DNA from: Humibacter ginsenosidimutans
GTDB taxonomy: Bacteria; Actinomycetota; Actinomycetes; Actinomycetales; Microbacteriaceae
Length of the DNA stretch: 64,000 bases
NCBI RefSeq assembly: GCF_007859675.1
Contig: NZ_CP042305.1
Location: 124,001-188,000, forward strand
Direction: 5' to 3'
Below are positions 9,715 to 20,396 of this stretch, in pieces. The notes beneath the pieces were generated by a model, which searched no databases, was not told the DNA's origin, and worked only from the letters and a program-made list of their open reading frames with translations. Each line of letters opens with the position of its first letter. Position 1 is the first letter of the stretch. A program made the position numbers and the translations under genes.

Positions 9715-9961
9715 GCCTCGATCACGGGAGGGTCCGCGCGTCCGCCTCGTCCCGGACGCCGTCGCTCGCCCGACCAACGGCCGAAATCACTGTCGCAGAC
9801 GGCCCCATCGGTGCGTCGACAATGGCGATCTGCGGCAGGGGTTCCTGCTGCGGGACGGCGTGGCGGGGCGAGTCGCCGGCGGCCGCTCGCCGCGGCGCGA
9901 ATCGCTGGCGCTCCGCGCCGCTTCTGCCGCGATGACGCCGGTGGCCGCTAGCGTTGCTCCC

Positions 9962-12760
9962 ATGGCCACGAGCACGAAGTCGACGTCGCGCGCCCGCGCG
10001 AGGGGCACGTCGACCGCGCGCACGCCGACGCGTCAGACGGCGACCCAGAAGACCAAGGTGCTGCCGGCGCCGGAGCCCAAGCGCGGCATCCTCGTCAAGG
10101 CATGGCTCGGCCTCGCCCACGTCGTGGGCGGCGCCGCGCGCGCCTTCGGTCCCGAAAAGCTCGCCAAAGAGGAACGCAGAGACGGTCTGCCGTTCTTCAT
10201 CGTTCTGCTGGCGGTGGCGGGCGCCGTCGTCGAGTGGTTCCTCATCGACAATCCCGTGGCCCAGCAGCTGGACGCCTGGACGTTCGGCGGCCTGTTCGGT
10301 CGCGTCGCGTTCGGGCTGCCCGTCGTCATGCTGTTGCTGGCGGTCTGGCTGTTCCGGCATCCGTCGTCTGTGCACGACAACACGCGCATCGGCATCGGCC
10401 TCGCGCTGCTGCTGGTCACCGTGGCGGCGCTCTGCGAGATCTTCTCGGCGCGCCCGCAGCCGAGCGACGGCATCGTGGCCCTCGCCAAGGCGGGCGGCGT
10501 CATCGGCTGGATGGTCGGCGCCCCCTTGGTCGCGCTCGCCACCGTCTACGGCGCGGCGGCCATCGTCATCGTGCTGATGCTGCTCAGCATCTTGATCATC
10601 ACCAAGACCCCGCCGAACCGCATCGGGCGCCGGCTCGGCGAGCTCTACTCCTACCTGTTCGGTGCTCAGACGGAGGCCGAGGAAGAGCCGGTCGAGGCCG
10701 AGAAGCCGGCACGCAGACGGCGTGGCAAAGAGGCCGATGACGACGACGAATCGTCGGGCGACGATGCGAACATCCCGTGGTGGCGTCGCAACAAGAGCGG
10801 GCGCGAGGTCGACCCCGACTTCGATGCCGCAGGCCCGTCGTTCACGGAGGTGCTGGGCACCGACTCGCCGGGTACCGGCAGCTTCGCCACTGCGCTCGAG
10901 CCCGAGCCGCAGGACTACAAGACCGAGGTGCTCGCCGACCTCAAGGAGGCGGAGAACGCGGTCAGCCGCTTCACCGGCGACGTCTCGCGCGCGGGCACCG
11001 GATCGACCGGGCTCCAGCCCGACGCGACGACGACCGTGCTTCCGGGCTTCGGGTTGTCCGACGACGACTTCGATGAAGCGGCGGTGGCGAATGCGATGCC
11101 GCTCGAGGCGGTGCCGGACGCGCCCTATGTGCTGCCGGCGGCATCCACTCTCTCCGCAGGGACACCTGCGAAGGCGCGTTCGTCGGCCAACGACGAGGTG
11201 GTCGCCGCCATCACATCGGTGCTCGACCAGTTCTCGGTGGATGCCCGTGTCACCGGGTTCTCGCGCGGCCCGACGGTGACGCAGTACGAGATCGAGCTCG
11301 GCCCCGGCGTCAAGGTGGAGCGCGTCACGGCGCTCAGCAAGAACCTCGCCTACGCGGTGGCGTCGAACGAGGTGCGCATCCTCTCGCCCATCCCGGGAAA
11401 GAGCGCGATCGGCGTGGAGATCCCCAACTCCGACCGCGAGATCGTCTCGCTCGGTGACGTGCTGCGCTCGGCGGCCGCGACGAGCAGCCATCACCCCATG
11501 ACCATCGGCGTCGGCAAAGACGTCGGCGGCGGCTTCGTCGTCGCCAACCTCGCCAAGATGCCGCACCTGCTGGTCGCGGGATCCACGGGTTCCGGAAAGT
11601 CGAGCTTCGTCAACTCGATGATCACCAGCCTGCTCATGCGGGCCAAGCCGAGCGATGTGCGCATGGTGCTCGTCGACCCGAAGCGTGTCGAGCTCTCGGT
11701 CTACGCCGGTGTTCCGCACCTCATCACGCCCATCATCACGAGCCCGAAGAAGGCGGCCGAAGCGCTGCAGTGGGTCGTCAAAGAGATGGACATGCGCTAC
11801 GACGACCTGGCGAGTTTCGGCTTCCGCCACATCGACGACTTCAACAAAGCAGTGCGCAACGACGAGATCGTGCTGCCGGAGGGCAGTGAGCGCAAGCTCA
11901 AGCCCTATCCCTATCTGCTGGTCGTGGTCGACGAGCTCGCCGACCTGATGATGGTGGCGCCGCGTGACGTCGAAGACTCGATCGTGCGCATCACGCAGCT
12001 GGCCCGAGCATCCGGAATCCATCTCGTGCTCGCCACGCAGAGGCCGTCCGTCGATGTCGTCACTGGTCTCATCAAGGCGAACGTGCCGTCGCGGCTCGCC
12101 TTCGCTGTGACGAGCGTCACCGACTCGCGGGTCATCCTCGATCAGCCGGGCGCCGACAAGCTCATCGGTCAGGGCGACGGACTGTTCCTGCCGATGGGCG
12201 CGTCGAAGCCCATCCGCGTGCAGGGCGCGTGGGTCGCCGAGAGCGAGATCCAGCGCGTGGTCGACCACGTGACGAGCCAGGCACGCCCTGAATACCGGCA
12301 GGATGTCGCGGCCGGGCCCGAGAAGAAGCAGATCGACTCCGACATCGGCGACGACCTCGACCTTCTGCTCGCCGCCGCCGAGCTCGTCGTGTCGAGCCAG
12401 TTCGGCTCCACGTCCATGTTGCAGCGCAAGCTTCGTGTCGGATTCGCGAAGGCGGGCAGGCTCATGGATCTGCTCGAGTCGCGCGACATCGTCGGACCGT
12501 CCGAGGGATCCAAGGCCCGCGACGTGCTCGTGACGCCCGAGCAGCTGCCGCAGGTGATGGCGAGGCTGCGCGGGCAGGACGGCGGCCAGGCATCCGCCCC
12601 CGCTGCCGCGGCGAGCCCCGCTCCTGCGGCGCCTGTTCCGACGACGGCGCCCGCGAATGACGACCGTTACGACGACCCCGTCTCACGTCAGTTCGACGGG
12701 CTCGAAGAGGTCGATGGCGATTCCGATGAGGATGCCTGGGGTCTCACGGGACGCGACTGA
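9962..12760 (+). CDS. ftsK: DNA translocase FtsK/SpoIIIE
   Basis: About 932 residues. The N-terminus is basic; four membrane segments lie at about residues 75-215 (one is [23 protein letters not shown]). A charged, low-complexity linker (about 240-400) leads to the motor, with Walker [12 protein letters not shown] near residue 540 and Walker [14 protein letters not shown]. The C-terminal gamma winged helix ([26 protein letters not shown]) should read polar DNA motifs. It pumps chromosome DNA through the closing septum. I chose the ATG at 9962 because TAGCGT ends 7 nt before it; the frame is open upstream to 9860. Confidence 0.94.
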   Translation: MATSTKSTSRARARGTSTARTPTRQTATQKTKVLPAPEPKRGILVKAWLGLAHVVGGAARAFGPEKLAKEERRDGLPFFIVLLAVAGAVVEWFLIDNPVAQQLDAWTFGGLFGRVAFGLPVVMLLLAVWLFRHPSSVHDNTRIGIGLALLLVTVAALCEIFSARPQPSDGIVALAKAGGVIGWMVGAPLVALATVYGAAAIVIVLMLLSILIITKTPPNRIGRRLGELYSYLFGAQTEAEEEPVEAEKPARRRRGKEADDDDESSGDDANIPWWRRNKSGREVDPDFDAAGPSFTEVLGTDSPGTGSFATALEPEPQDYKTEVLADLKEAENAVSRFTGDVSRAGTGSTGLQPDATTTVLPGFGLSDDDFDEAAVANAMPLEAVPDAPYVLPAASTLSAGTPAKARSSANDEVVAAITSVLDQFSVDARVTGFSRGPTVTQYEIELGPGVKVERVTALSKNLAYAVASNEVRILSPIPGKSAIGVEIPNSDREIVSLGDVLRSAAATSSHHPMTIGVGKDVGGGFVVANLAKMPHLLVAGSTGSGKSSFVNSMITSLLMRAKPSDVRMVLVDPKRVELSVYAGVPHLITPIITSPKKAAEALQWVVKEMDMRYDDLASFGFRHIDDFNKAVRNDEIVLPEGSERKLKPYPYLLVVVDELADLMMVAPRDVEDSIVRITQLARASGIHLVLATQRPSVDVVTGLIKANVPSRLAFAVTSVTDSRVILDQPGADKLIGQGDGLFLPMGASKPIRVQGAWVAESEIQRVVDHVTSQARPEYRQDVAAGPEKKQIDSDIGDDLDLLLAAAELVVSSQFGSTSMLQRKLRVGFAKAGRLMDLLESRDIVGPSEGSKARDVLVTPEQLPQVMARLRGQDGGQASAPAAAASPAPAAPVPTTAPANDDRYDDPVSRQFDGLEEVDGDSDEDAWGLTGRD

Positions 12761-12790
12761 GGGTTCGTCTCCTGCCCGTAGTCTTGGAGC

Positions 12791-13399
12791 ATGACCGATC
12801 CCGGCAGCAGCGAGGCGCCGACCGCTCCAGGCAACTTCAACCTGCCGAACCTCATCACCGTCGTGCGCATCATCCTGGCGCCGGTGTTCTTCTGGCTTCT
12901 GCTGGCCGATGCCGGTGATGACGGTCTGCTGCGCTGGATCGCCGCCGCGCTCTTCATCATCGCCATCGCCACGGACGGCGTCGACGGCGCGATCGCGCGC
13001 AGACGCGGACTCGTCACCGACCTCGGCAAGATCCTCGACCCGATCGCCGACAAGCTGCTCACCTCCGGCGCGCTCGTGTGCCTCTCGATCCTCGGCGAGC
13101 TGTGGTGGTGGGTGACCATCGTCATCGTGGTGCGCGAGGTGGGGATCACCGTGTGGCGCATGGTCGAGCTGCAGCACGGCAACGTCGTTCCTGCCGGCCG
13201 GGGCGGCAAGCTCAAGACTGTCGTTCAGGCCGTCGCCATCTCCTTCGCTCTCGCGCCCACCTGGGTGGTCGTCGGTGACTGGATCTTCTGGGTCAACTGG
13301 GTGCTCATGGGCGCCGCGCTGGTGCTCACGGTCTGGTCCGGCCTCGACTATCTGTGGCAGGCGTACCGGCTTCGCCGCAGCGCGGGGACGGCAGCGTGA
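12791..13399 (+). CDS. pgsA: CDP-diacylglycerol--glycerol-3-phosphate 3-phosphatidyltransferase
   Basis: A 202-residue multi-pass membrane enzyme that makes phosphatidylglycerophosphate. The CDP-alcohol phosphotransferase motif is complete: DGVDGAIARRRG then LGKILDPIADK, with all the conserved Asp residues. NLPNLITVVRIILAPVFFWLLL starts the first membrane segment. TAGTCT (12779-12784) lies 6 nt before the ATG. The stop overlaps the next gene's GTG. The order ftsK-pgsA-cinA-clgR-recA is the usual actinobacterial one. Confidence 0.94.
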   Translation: MTDPGSSEAPTAPGNFNLPNLITVVRIILAPVFFWLLLADAGDDGLLRWIAAALFIIAIATDGVDGAIARRRGLVTDLGKILDPIADKLLTSGALVCLSILGELWWWVTIVIVVREVGITVWRMVELQHGNVVPAGRGGKLKTVVQAVAISFALAPTWVVVGDWIFWVNWVLMGAALVLTVWSGLDYLWQAYRLRRSAGTAA

Positions 13400-13926
13400 C
13401 CGAGCAGCCGGAGGCCGACGCGTCGGTGGATGCCACGGCCGCGCTGATCGCGCACCTCACGCGTGAGGGCCTCACGGTCGCCACCGCGGAGTCGCTGACC
13501 GCAGGGGCGCTCACCGCGGAGCTGACGAGGCCGGCAGGAGCCTCCGCCGTGGTCGTGGGCGGCGTCGTCGTCTACGCGACGCCCCTGAAGCACACGCTGG
13601 CAGGGGTGGATGCCGCGCTGCTCGCCGAACACGGCCCCGTGCATCCCGAGGTGGCAAGGCAGCTCGCCCGCGGTGTGCGTTCCTGTCTCGCGGTCGACGG
13701 CCGCGGCGCCGACATCGGCGTGGCGACGACGGGCGTCGCCGGCCCTGACGGGCAAGGCGGTCGGGCGCCGGGCACGGTGTTCGTCGGCATCTCGTACGGC
13801 GACGTCGATGAGGCGCTCGAACTGTCGCTCGACGGGGACCGGATGCAGATCCGGGCCGAGACGGTGAGACGCGCGGTCGCCGCACTCGTCGAGCGCTTTC
13901 TCTCGTCACCGGCGGCGGTGGAATAG
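13396..13926 (+). CDS. CinA C-terminal domain protein (nicotinamide-nucleotide amidohydrolase)
   Basis: About 176 residues, equal to the stand-alone C-terminal (PncC) domain of CinA; the N-terminal COG1058 domain is absent. Signature segments: TVATAESLTAGALTAELTRPAG, GGVVVYATPLKHTLAGV, and GVATTGVAGPDGQGGRAPGTVFVG. The known reaction is deamidation of NMN in pyridine nucleotide salvage. The GTG at 13396 overlaps the pgsA stop (GTGA), so the two are translationally coupled. Confidence 0.9.
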   Translation: MTEQPEADASVDATAALIAHLTREGLTVATAESLTAGALTAELTRPAGASAVVVGGVVVYATPLKHTLAGVDAALLAEHGPVHPEVARQLARGVRSCLAVDGRGADIGVATTGVAGPDGQGGRAPGTVFVGISYGDVDEALELSLDGDRMQIRAETVRRAVAALVERFLSSPAAVE

Positions 13927-13950
13927 GCGGTGTGTCGAGTTCGTTACAGC

Positions 13951-13965
13951 GTGTGTACTTCACAC
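13951..13965. promoter_or_regulatory. Short inverted repeat upstream of the ClgR-like gene
   Basis: GTGTG, 5 nt, CACAC in the 143-bp gap before the XRE regulator gene. A candidate -10 (TAGCGT, 14011-14016) follows, which would give a leader of roughly 45-50 nt containing the ribosome site. ClgR-type regulators are often autoregulated, so an operator is plausible, but the repeat is short and could be chance. Confidence 0.3.
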
Positions 13966-14069
13966 CCAAAGCCCATCCAGGGCGGTTAGAGTTCTTGGAC
14001 CCGATGCGCGTAGCGTTGAAGGTGCACATGGATTCGAAGGTTGTGGCAGGAAGAGAAAAGGAGGCTCCA

Positions 14070-14381
14070 ATGATTCTTGTACGTCAGGAAATCGGCGACG
14101 TGCTACGGGACTTCCGCCTGCAGAAGGGGCGCACTCTTCGTCAGGTCGCGAGCCGCGCGAGCGTGGCTCTCGGATACCTCAGCGAGGTCGAGCGTGGTCA
14201 GAAAGAGGCGTCGAGTGAGATCCTCGCCTCGGTGGCCGAGGCGCTCGACACGCCCATCTCGGTGATCATGCGTGAGGTCGGCGACCGTCTGGCCGTCATC
14301 GAAGGCATCGACCAGGTGATTCCCGACACCATCCCCGACGAGTTCGTCGCCGCGCTCGACGCGGACCTCGTCGCTCGATGA
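14070..14381 (+). CDS. clgR: XRE-family regulator, ClgR-like
   Basis: A 103-residue DNA-binding protein. The helix-turn-helix spans about residues 18-72: LRQVASRASVALGYLSEVERGQKEASSEILASVAEAL. A short C-terminal tail ends DEFVAALDADLVAR. In Corynebacterium and Mycobacterium ClgR sits between cinA and recA and activates clpP/clpC protease genes; position and sequence match. The ATG at 14070 is set by AAAAGGAGG (14056-14064). Upstream in-frame ATGs lack such a site. The ClgR of other genera ends in a Clp degradation signal; the tail LVAR here could serve likewise, which is speculation. Confidence 0.85.
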   Translation: MILVRQEIGDVLRDFRLQKGRTLRQVASRASVALGYLSEVERGQKEASSEILASVAEALDTPISVIMREVGDRLAVIEGIDQVIPDTIPDEFVAALDADLVAR

Positions 14382-14395
14382 CGTCGTCTTCGCTC

Positions 14396-14435
14396 GAACG
14401 AAGAACGCCCCGCATCGCGGGGCGTTCTTTCGTTC
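14396..14435 (+). terminator. Intrinsic terminator after clgR
   Basis: An inverted repeat with arms 14396-14413 and 14417-14435: GAACGCCCCGC pairs with GCGGGGCGTTC around a 3-4 nt loop, extended by a bulged outer stem. TTCTTTCGTTC follows, giving a modest T-rich tail. It separates the pgsA-cinA-clgR unit from the DUF3046 gene. Confidence 0.85.
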
Positions 14436-14537
14436 ATCCCGCGGCGTCGCATCGCTCGTGTCGGACTGCGACGCGATTTCCGCGCCGAGGCTCCGGCTTG
14501 CCCGCGGGGCTGCGGCACCGCCGCCTAGGCTGACGGG

Positions 14538-14765
14538 ATGCGAGCGAGCGAGTTCAAGCGTGCCGTCGCCGCCGAGTTCGGCGAGCAGTACGGGCGCGCC
14601 CTGCTGCGCGACCTGGTGATCGACGAACTGGGCAACCGCACCTGTGACGAGGCACTCGCCGCCGGCGCTCGAGAGCGCGACGTGTGGTTCGCGCTGTGCG
14701 AGGCGATGGAGGTGCCGGTGGAGCGTCGCTACGGCGCAGGAATCCCCGAGCCACGCCCTCGCTGA
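14538..14765 (+). CDS. DUF3046 protein
   Basis: A 75-residue protein of the DUF3046 family, found beside recA in most Actinobacteria. It begins MRASEFKRAVAAEFGEQYGRALLRDLVIDELGNRTCDEAL; the GRALLRDLVI and LGNRTCDEAL blocks are the conserved part. The function is unknown. TAGGCT (14526-14531) lies 6 nt before the ATG, suggesting a leaderless transcript. It precedes the recA regulatory region. Confidence 0.87.
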   Translation: MRASEFKRAVAAEFGEQYGRALLRDLVIDELGNRTCDEALAAGARERDVWFALCEAMEVPVERRYGAGIPEPRPR

Positions 14766-14811
14766 GCCGAATCTGATCCCGCGACTCGATCGCGACACGC
14801 CATCCGACATA

Positions 14812-14825
14812 CGAAGAGATGTTCG
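14812..14825. promoter_or_regulatory. LexA (SOS) box upstream of recA
   Basis: CGAAGAGATGTTCG matches the actinobacterial/Gram-positive SOS consensus CGAACNNNNGTTCG at all fixed positions but one. It lies about 142 nt before the recA ATG. TACTCT (14834-14839) could be the -10 of a recA promoter, putting the box over its -35 region, so bound LexA would block polymerase. The lexA gene is in this window at 26402-27136. Confidence 0.75.
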
Positions 14826-14967
14826 GTTCTTGGTACTCTGAGACCACAAGCGCCCTCGAAGTGAGTTATCCACCTCATGGGCCCCACGACACTCGAATGT
14901 CGCACGTGCGCTCTACGGTTCGAAGCAGCGAATCCGCAACGACTGTCCCGGCGAAAGGAAGCCACAC

Positions 14968-16041
14968 ATGCCCTCTCCAGCTGATCGCGAAAAAGCACTC
15001 GAGACCGCGCTCGCTCAGATCGACAGGCAGTTCGGCAAGGGCTCGGTGATGCGGCTGGGCAGCGACGAGCGCGCGCCGGTCGAGGTCGTTCCCACGGGTT
15101 CCATCGCGTTGGATGTCGCGCTCGGCATCGGCGGACTGCCTCGCGGTCGCATCGTCGAGATCTACGGTCCGGAGTCCTCAGGCAAGACCACACTCACGCT
15201 GCACGCGATCGCCAACGCGCAGAAGGGCGGCGGCATCGCTGCGTTCATCGACGCGGAGCACGCGCTCGACCCGGAGTACGCGAAGAAGCTCGGCGTCGAC
15301 ATCGATTCGCTGCTCGTCTCCCAGCCCGACACGGGAGAGCAGGCGCTCGAGATCGCCGACATGCTCGTGCGCAGCGGTTCGATCGACCTCATCGTCGTCG
15401 ACTCGGTCGCTGCGCTCGTGCCGCGGGCGGAGATCGAGGGCGAGATGGGCGACTCGCACGTTGGTCTGCAGGCGCGCCTCATGTCGCAGGCCTTGCGCAA
15501 GCTCACCGGAGCACTCAACCAGACCAACACCACGATGATCTTCATCAACCAGCTGCGCGAGAAGGTCGGCGTCTTCTTCGGCAGCCCGGAGACCACCTCC
15601 GGCGGCAAGGCGCTGAAGTTCTACGCGTCGGTGCGACTCGACATCCGCCGCATCGAGACTCTGAAAGACGGAACGGATGCCGTCGGCAACCGCACGAGGG
15701 TCAAGGTCGTCAAGAACAAGATGGCCCCGCCGTTCAAGCAGGCCGAGTTCGACATCCTGTACGGCGTGGGCATCTCGCGCGAGGGCAGCCTTCTCGACTA
15801 CGGCGTGGAGCAGGCCATCGTGAAGAAGTCCGGAGCCTGGTACACGTACGAGGGCGACCAGCTCGGGCAGGGCAAGGAGAACTCCCGCAATTTCCTCATC
15901 GCCAACCCCGACATCGCGGCGGAGATCGAGCACAAGATCCTCGTCAAGCTCGGCGTCATCGCCGACCCGAACGCTCCGGCGGAAGGCGCGTCCAACGTCG
16001 AGTCGATCGAGCCGAAGATCGCTCAGCGCAAGGGCGCTTGA
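14968..16041 (+). CDS. recA: Recombinase A
   Basis: A 357-residue strand-exchange ATPase and LexA coprotease. Walker [10 protein letters not shown] is at about residues 68-76; the L1 and L2 DNA-binding loops show [23 protein letters not shown] and [21 protein letters not shown]. No intein or truncation. The start ATG has AAAGGAAG about 6 nt upstream. It is followed by recX 16 nt later, and an SOS box lies upstream. Confidence 0.98.
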   Translation: MPSPADREKALETALAQIDRQFGKGSVMRLGSDERAPVEVVPTGSIALDVALGIGGLPRGRIVEIYGPESSGKTTLTLHAIANAQKGGGIAAFIDAEHALDPEYAKKLGVDIDSLLVSQPDTGEQALEIADMLVRSGSIDLIVVDSVAALVPRAEIEGEMGDSHVGLQARLMSQALRKLTGALNQTNTTMIFINQLREKVGVFFGSPETTSGGKALKFYASVRLDIRRIETLKDGTDAVGNRTRVKVVKNKMAPPFKQAEFDILYGVGISREGSLLDYGVEQAIVKKSGAWYTYEGDQLGQGKENSRNFLIANPDIAAEIEHKILVKLGVIADPNAPAEGASNVESIEPKIAQRKGA

Positions 16042-16057
16042 TCGAGGCGGTGGCGCG

Positions 16058-16825
16058 ATGGTGGTGCAGTTCCCTCCCGCAGGAGGCGACGAGTCGCGTC
16101 CGACGCGCCGCCGCGCTCGGTCCGCCGACGGCGGGGCGGCACGAGGCCGGTCGCCAGAAGGAGACACGCTCGCGCCGGTGACCTACCTCCCTGGTGCCCG
16201 ACCCTCCGCGGAGGCACAGGAAGCACTGGCCCGAGTCCGGGCCGTGCAGGAGTCCGATGAGCAGGACTCAGGGCGAGCGACGGTCGCGCGCGGCGCGAAC
16301 GGGCGTGATCGCGCGACGACGCGGGCGAACAACGTGGCCATCCATCAGCTCGCCAGGCGAGGGATGTCCCGCTGGGAGCTCGAGCAGGTGCTGGCCAAAC
16401 GCGAGGTGGACGAACTCACCGCGGCCGCGGAGCTCGACCGCCTCGAGAGCGTCGGTCTGGTCGACGACGCGGCATTGGCCGTGTCGGTCGTGTACGCGAT
16501 GCACGCGCGCAAGGGCGCGGGCCGCACGGCGATCGAGATGGAGCTGCGCAGGCGTCACCTCGACGACGACGTCATCGCCGAGGCCATGGCGGAGCTCGAT
16601 GACGACGACGAGCTCGAACGGGCGACCGATCTCGCGACGACCAGAGCAAGGCAGCTGCGCGCACAGCCGTACGAGGTTGCGGCGCGACGGCTGAACGCGT
16701 ACCTCGCGCGCAAGGGCTACGACGGCGACGTCGTGAGGGCCGCGGTGCGCACCGCTTTGAGCGATCATCCTCGCGACTCGCAGGGCGGCCACGGTCGCGG
16801 ACGCGACGGCGTGCGGTTCCGCTGA
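16058..16825 (+). CDS. recX: Regulatory protein RecX
   Basis: A 255-residue modulator of RecA filaments. The RecX three-helix repeats occupy about residues 90-235, with [61 protein letters not shown] and [18 protein letters not shown]. The first 85 or so residues are charged and probably disordered, making the protein longer than the 150-175 residues of many RecX. Cotranscribed with recA, which keeps the regulator in step with its target. Confidence 0.92.
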   Translation: MVVQFPPAGGDESRPTRRRARSADGGAARGRSPEGDTLAPVTYLPGARPSAEAQEALARVRAVQESDEQDSGRATVARGANGRDRATTRANNVAIHQLARRGMSRWELEQVLAKREVDELTAAAELDRLESVGLVDDAALAVSVVYAMHARKGAGRTAIEMELRRRHLDDDVIAEAMAELDDDDELERATDLATTRARQLRAQPYEVAARRLNAYLARKGYDGDVVRAAVRTALSDHPRDSQGGHGRGRDGVRFR

Positions 16826-16884
16826 GCAGCGGCTCGTGCGCGCGAACGGAATGCTCGGACAGCGAACGTAGACTGGTCCGCACT

Positions 16885-18507
16885 ATGAGCATTGCCGATC
16901 GAATCCGACCGAGTTCGACGCCGACGTCGATCGCGGTGTCGGATGCCGCCGTCGACGCCGCGGGGAACGCCCGCACCTACGAGGTGCGCACCTACGGCTG
17001 CCAGATGAACGTGCACGACTCGGAGCGACTGAGCGGATCCCTCGAGGCCGCCGGCTACGTTCCGGCCGTCGACGCCGAGCCCGACATCGTCGTGATCAAC
17101 ACATGCGCGGTGCGCGAGAACGCCGACAACAAGCTGTACGGCAACCTCGGACATCTGGCCTCCGTCAAGCGCCGCCACGCGGGAATGCAGATCGCCGTCG
17201 GCGGCTGCCTCGCGCAGAAGGACAAGAACGTCATCCTCGAGAAGGCGCCGTGGGTCGACGTCGTTTTCGGAACCCACAACATGGGTTCCCTGCCCAGCCT
17301 GCTCGAGCGAGCCCGCCACAATCACGAGGCGCAGCTCGAGATCCTGGATGCCTTGGAGACGTTCCCGTCCACCCTCCCGGCCAAGCGTGACTCCACCTAC
17401 AGCGGTTGGGTGTCGATCTCCGTCGGCTGCAACAACACGTGCACCTTCTGCATCGTGCCCGCACTGCGCGGCAAGGAGAACGATCGCCGCCCCGGTGACG
17501 TGCTCGCAGAGATCCAGACGCTGGTCGACGACGGCGCCATCGAGGTCACTCTGCTCGGGCAGAACGTCAACTCCTACGGCGTGGACTTCGGCGACCGCCT
17601 CGCGTTCGGCAAGCTGCTGCGTGCTGCGGGCGAGATCGAGGGACTGGAGCGCGTTCGCTTCACGAGCCCCCACCCTGCGGCGTTCACCGACGACGTCATC
17701 GACGCCATGGCCGAGACGCCCAACGTGATGCCGCAGCTGCACATGCCGCTGCAGTCCGGCTCCGACCGCATCCTGCGTGCCATGCGCCGCAGCTATCGCT
17801 CTGCGAAGTTCCTCGGGATCCTCGATCGCGTGCGTGCACGCATCCCGGATGCCGCCATCAGCACCGACATCATCGTCGGTTTCCCCGGTGAGACCGAAGA
17901 GGACTTCCAGGAGACGCTGCGGGTCGTCGAGCAGGCGCGTTTCGCGTCGGCGTTCACCTTCCAGTACTCGCCGCGCCCCGGCACGCCTGCAGCAACCATG
18001 GAGGAGCAGGTTCCGAAGGAGGTCGTGCAGGATCGCTACGAGCGCCTGATCGCCCTGCAGGAGCGCATCGGCCTCGAGGAGAACGAGAAGCTCGTCGGCC
18101 GTGAGGTCAATGTGCTCGTCTCGACCGGTGAAGGCAAGAAAGACGCGGAGACGCACCGCATGAGCGGTCGCGCGGAAGACAGCCGCCTCGTGCACTTCGA
18201 GGTTCCGAAGGGATCCGAGCTTCCGCGGCCGGGCGATGTCGTCACGGTTCGCGTCACGCACGCTGCGCCGTTCCACCTGCTCGCCGACGCGAAGCCCGGG
18301 GAGTTGCTGCGTGTGCGTCGCACGCGAGCCGGCGATGCCTGGGACCGCGCAGAGGCCGAGTCGTGCGCCGTTCCGTCGCACGGGGCGACGGGTGGCGGTG
18401 CCGGCCCGGTGTCGCTCGGGCTGCCGACGCTGCGCTCGCGGCTCGACGTCGGTTCTCCCGCCGGCCCCACGACGCCGATCTACGACCTCGCCGACGGCGA
18501 GCGTTGA
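16885..18507 (+). CDS. miaB: tRNA-2-methylthio-N6-dimethylallyladenosine synthase
   Basis: A radical-SAM methylthiotransferase that adds the 2-methylthio group to i6A37 of tRNA. The N-terminal UPF0004 domain has [27 protein letters not shown] and GGCLAQKD (three Fe-S cysteines). The radical-SAM motif is [13 protein letters not shown] and the TRAM domain comes near residue 390. At 540 residues it carries about 60 extra C-terminal residues ([13 protein letters not shown] onward) with no clear domain. TAGACT (16869-16874) lies 10 nt before the ATG. Its stop overlaps the miaA start. Confidence 0.95.
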   Translation: MSIADRIRPSSTPTSIAVSDAAVDAAGNARTYEVRTYGCQMNVHDSERLSGSLEAAGYVPAVDAEPDIVVINTCAVRENADNKLYGNLGHLASVKRRHAGMQIAVGGCLAQKDKNVILEKAPWVDVVFGTHNMGSLPSLLERARHNHEAQLEILDALETFPSTLPAKRDSTYSGWVSISVGCNNTCTFCIVPALRGKENDRRPGDVLAEIQTLVDDGAIEVTLLGQNVNSYGVDFGDRLAFGKLLRAAGEIEGLERVRFTSPHPAAFTDDVIDAMAETPNVMPQLHMPLQSGSDRILRAMRRSYRSAKFLGILDRVRARIPDAAISTDIIVGFPGETEEDFQETLRVVEQARFASAFTFQYSPRPGTPAATMEEQVPKEVVQDRYERLIALQERIGLEENEKLVGREVNVLVSTGEGKKDAETHRMSGRAEDSRLVHFEVPKGSELPRPGDVVTVRVTHAAPFHLLADAKPGELLRVRRTRAGDAWDRAEAESCAVPSHGATGGGAGPVSLGLPTLRSRLDVGSPAGPTTPIYDLADGER

Positions 18508-19436
18508 CGGAAGCGCCCGCACCGTATCTCGCGATCGTCGGGGCGACTGGCACGGGCAAGAGCGACCTCGCGATCGACGTCGCGCTGAGGCTGGCTGAGC
18601 GGGGCATCCATGCCGAGATAGTGGGCGCCGATGCCATGCAGCTCTATCGCGGCATGGACATCGGAACGGCGAAGCTGCCGATCGCCGGGCGACGGGGCGT
18701 CCCGCACCATCTGATCGACGTGCTCGACGTCAGCCAGGAGGCGACCGTCGCGTGGTACCAGCCGCACGCCCGGGCCGCGATCGAGGAGATCGCCTCGCGA
18801 GGAGCGCTGCCCATTCTGGTCGGCGGCTCGGGGCTCTACGTGTCGTCGGTGCTGTACGAGTTCGCGTTCCCCGGCAGGGACGCCGACGTGCGCGCCCGCC
18901 TCGAGGCCGACGCCGAGCGCGACGGGATCGGTGCACTGCTCGAACGACTGCGCACGCTCGACCCCGCAACGGCGGCGCGGGTGGATCCGGCCAACGCACG
19001 TCGGGTCATCCGCGCCCTCGAGGTGGCGGAGCTGCGCGAGACAGGGCACGGCGCAGCCCTTCCCGAGCGACCGATGCTCTGGTCGCCCGCCGTCGTCATC
19101 GGGCTCGGCATGGCGCGAGAACGGCTCGTCGAGCGGCTGGATGCCCGGGTTGAGCGCATGTGGAGCGCCGGGCTTCTCGACGAGGTGCGTGCACTACTCG
19201 GCGAGGGGCTCGAACGAGGGGTCACGGCATCAAGAGCCATCGGCTACGCGCAGGCGGTCTCCGAGCTGCGCGGCGAGCTCACCCGCGAGGAAGCGATCGC
19301 GGAGACCCAGCGGCTCACCCGTCGCTACGCCAGGCGGCAGGTGTCGTGGTTCAAGCGTTACGCCGAGCTGGAGTGGCTGGAGGCGTCGGAGCCCGGCGTC
19401 GCCGCGTCGCTCGTTCTGGATAGGCTTCCCTGGTGA
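18504..19436 (+). CDS. miaA: tRNA dimethylallyltransferase
   Basis: Transfers the dimethylallyl group to A37 of tRNA, making the substrate of MiaB. The P-loop GATGTGKSD is at residues 13-21; [15 protein letters not shown] and [11 protein letters not shown] follow, and RQVSWFKRY near the C-terminus binds tRNA. The TTG at 18504 overlaps the miaB stop (TTGA) and gives 310 residues, the normal size; the frame is open upstream inside miaB. The stop overlaps the dapF GTG, so miaB-miaA-dapF are coupled. Confidence 0.95.
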   Translation: MTEAPAPYLAIVGATGTGKSDLAIDVALRLAERGIHAEIVGADAMQLYRGMDIGTAKLPIAGRRGVPHHLIDVLDVSQEATVAWYQPHARAAIEEIASRGALPILVGGSGLYVSSVLYEFAFPGRDADVRARLEADAERDGIGALLERLRTLDPATAARVDPANARRVIRALEVAELRETGHGAALPERPMLWSPAVVIGLGMARERLVERLDARVERMWSAGLLDEVRALLGEGLERGVTASRAIGYAQAVSELRGELTREEAIAETQRLTRRYARRQVSWFKRYAELEWLEASEPGVAASLVLDRLPW

Positions 19437-20311
19437 CGACACTCTCCTTCACCAAGGGCCACGGCGCGGGCAACGACTTCGTGCTGTTCGCGGACCCCGA
19501 CGGCAAGGTCGACCTGACCGCCGCCCAGATCGCGTTGATCTGCGACAGGCACTTCGGCGTGGGGGCTGACGGCGTCATCAGGGCCGTGCGGTCGTCTGCT
19601 CTTCCGGAGGGCGGGGCGGTGCTCGCCGAGGATCCGACGGCCGAGTGGTTCATGGACTACCACAACGCCGACGGTTCGGCGGGGGAGATGTGCGGCAACG
19701 GCATCCGGGTGTTCACGCGCTACCTGCTCGACGGCGGATACGCGCACCTCGCTCCCGGGCAGACGCTGCCGATCGGCACTCGCTCCGGCGTGCGTGACGT
19801 GCAGCAGAGCGGAACCGGATTCCAGGTCGATCTCGGCGCGTGGCACCTGACGGGCGACGACCCGCTGGTGCGCGCCAAAGACCTCGGCGTCGCCCGGCCC
19901 GGCCTGGGCATCGACGTGGGCAACCCGCACGTGGTCGTGGCGCTCGCGGACGACGACGAGCTCGATCGCGTGGACCTCGGCCCGCGGCCGGTGCTCGACC
20001 CCGAGCCCGTGAACGGTGCGAACGTCGAGTTCGTGGTGCCCTCCGAGCCGCTGATCGTCGACGGCATCGGTCGTATCCGCATGCGGGTGCACGAGCGCGG
20101 CAGCGGCGAGACACTGGCCTGCGGCACGGGCACGGCAGCCGCGGCACTCGCGACCCGCTACTGGGCCGGCGACGGAGCGCCCGACAACTGGAAGGTGCGG
20201 GTTCCAGGCGGAACCCTCGGTGTGCGCATGTTCCCGACGGAAGAGGGAGAGCACGTCTCGCTGTCGGGCCCGGCGGAGCTCGTCTACGACGGAGAGCTGA
20301 CCGTCGGCTGA
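19433..20311 (+). CDS. dapF: Diaminopimelate epimerase
   Basis: Converts L,L- to meso-diaminopimelate, supplying lysine synthesis. Both catalytic cysteines are present: [11 protein letters not shown] and [11 protein letters not shown]. The substrate motif [12 protein letters not shown] starts the protein. It has 292 residues. The GTG start overlaps the miaA stop. Together with dapB and dapA it indicates a complete succinylase- or aminotransferase-type DAP route elsewhere in the genome. Confidence 0.95.
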   Translation: MTTLSFTKGHGAGNDFVLFADPDGKVDLTAAQIALICDRHFGVGADGVIRAVRSSALPEGGAVLAEDPTAEWFMDYHNADGSAGEMCGNGIRVFTRYLLDGGYAHLAPGQTLPIGTRSGVRDVQQSGTGFQVDLGAWHLTGDDPLVRAKDLGVARPGLGIDVGNPHVVVALADDDELDRVDLGPRPVLDPEPVNGANVEFVVPSEPLIVDGIGRIRMRVHERGSGETLACGTGTAAAALATRYWAGDGAPDNWKVRVPGGTLGVRMFPTEEGEHVSLSGPAELVYDGELTVG

Positions 20312-20396
20312 CGCATCGCGGCCGCTCAGGAGCTGACTGCGACGGCCGTGGCGGCACGGACTTTCGTTGCCGCGCGCGTCCGTCGCGATCGTGCGA

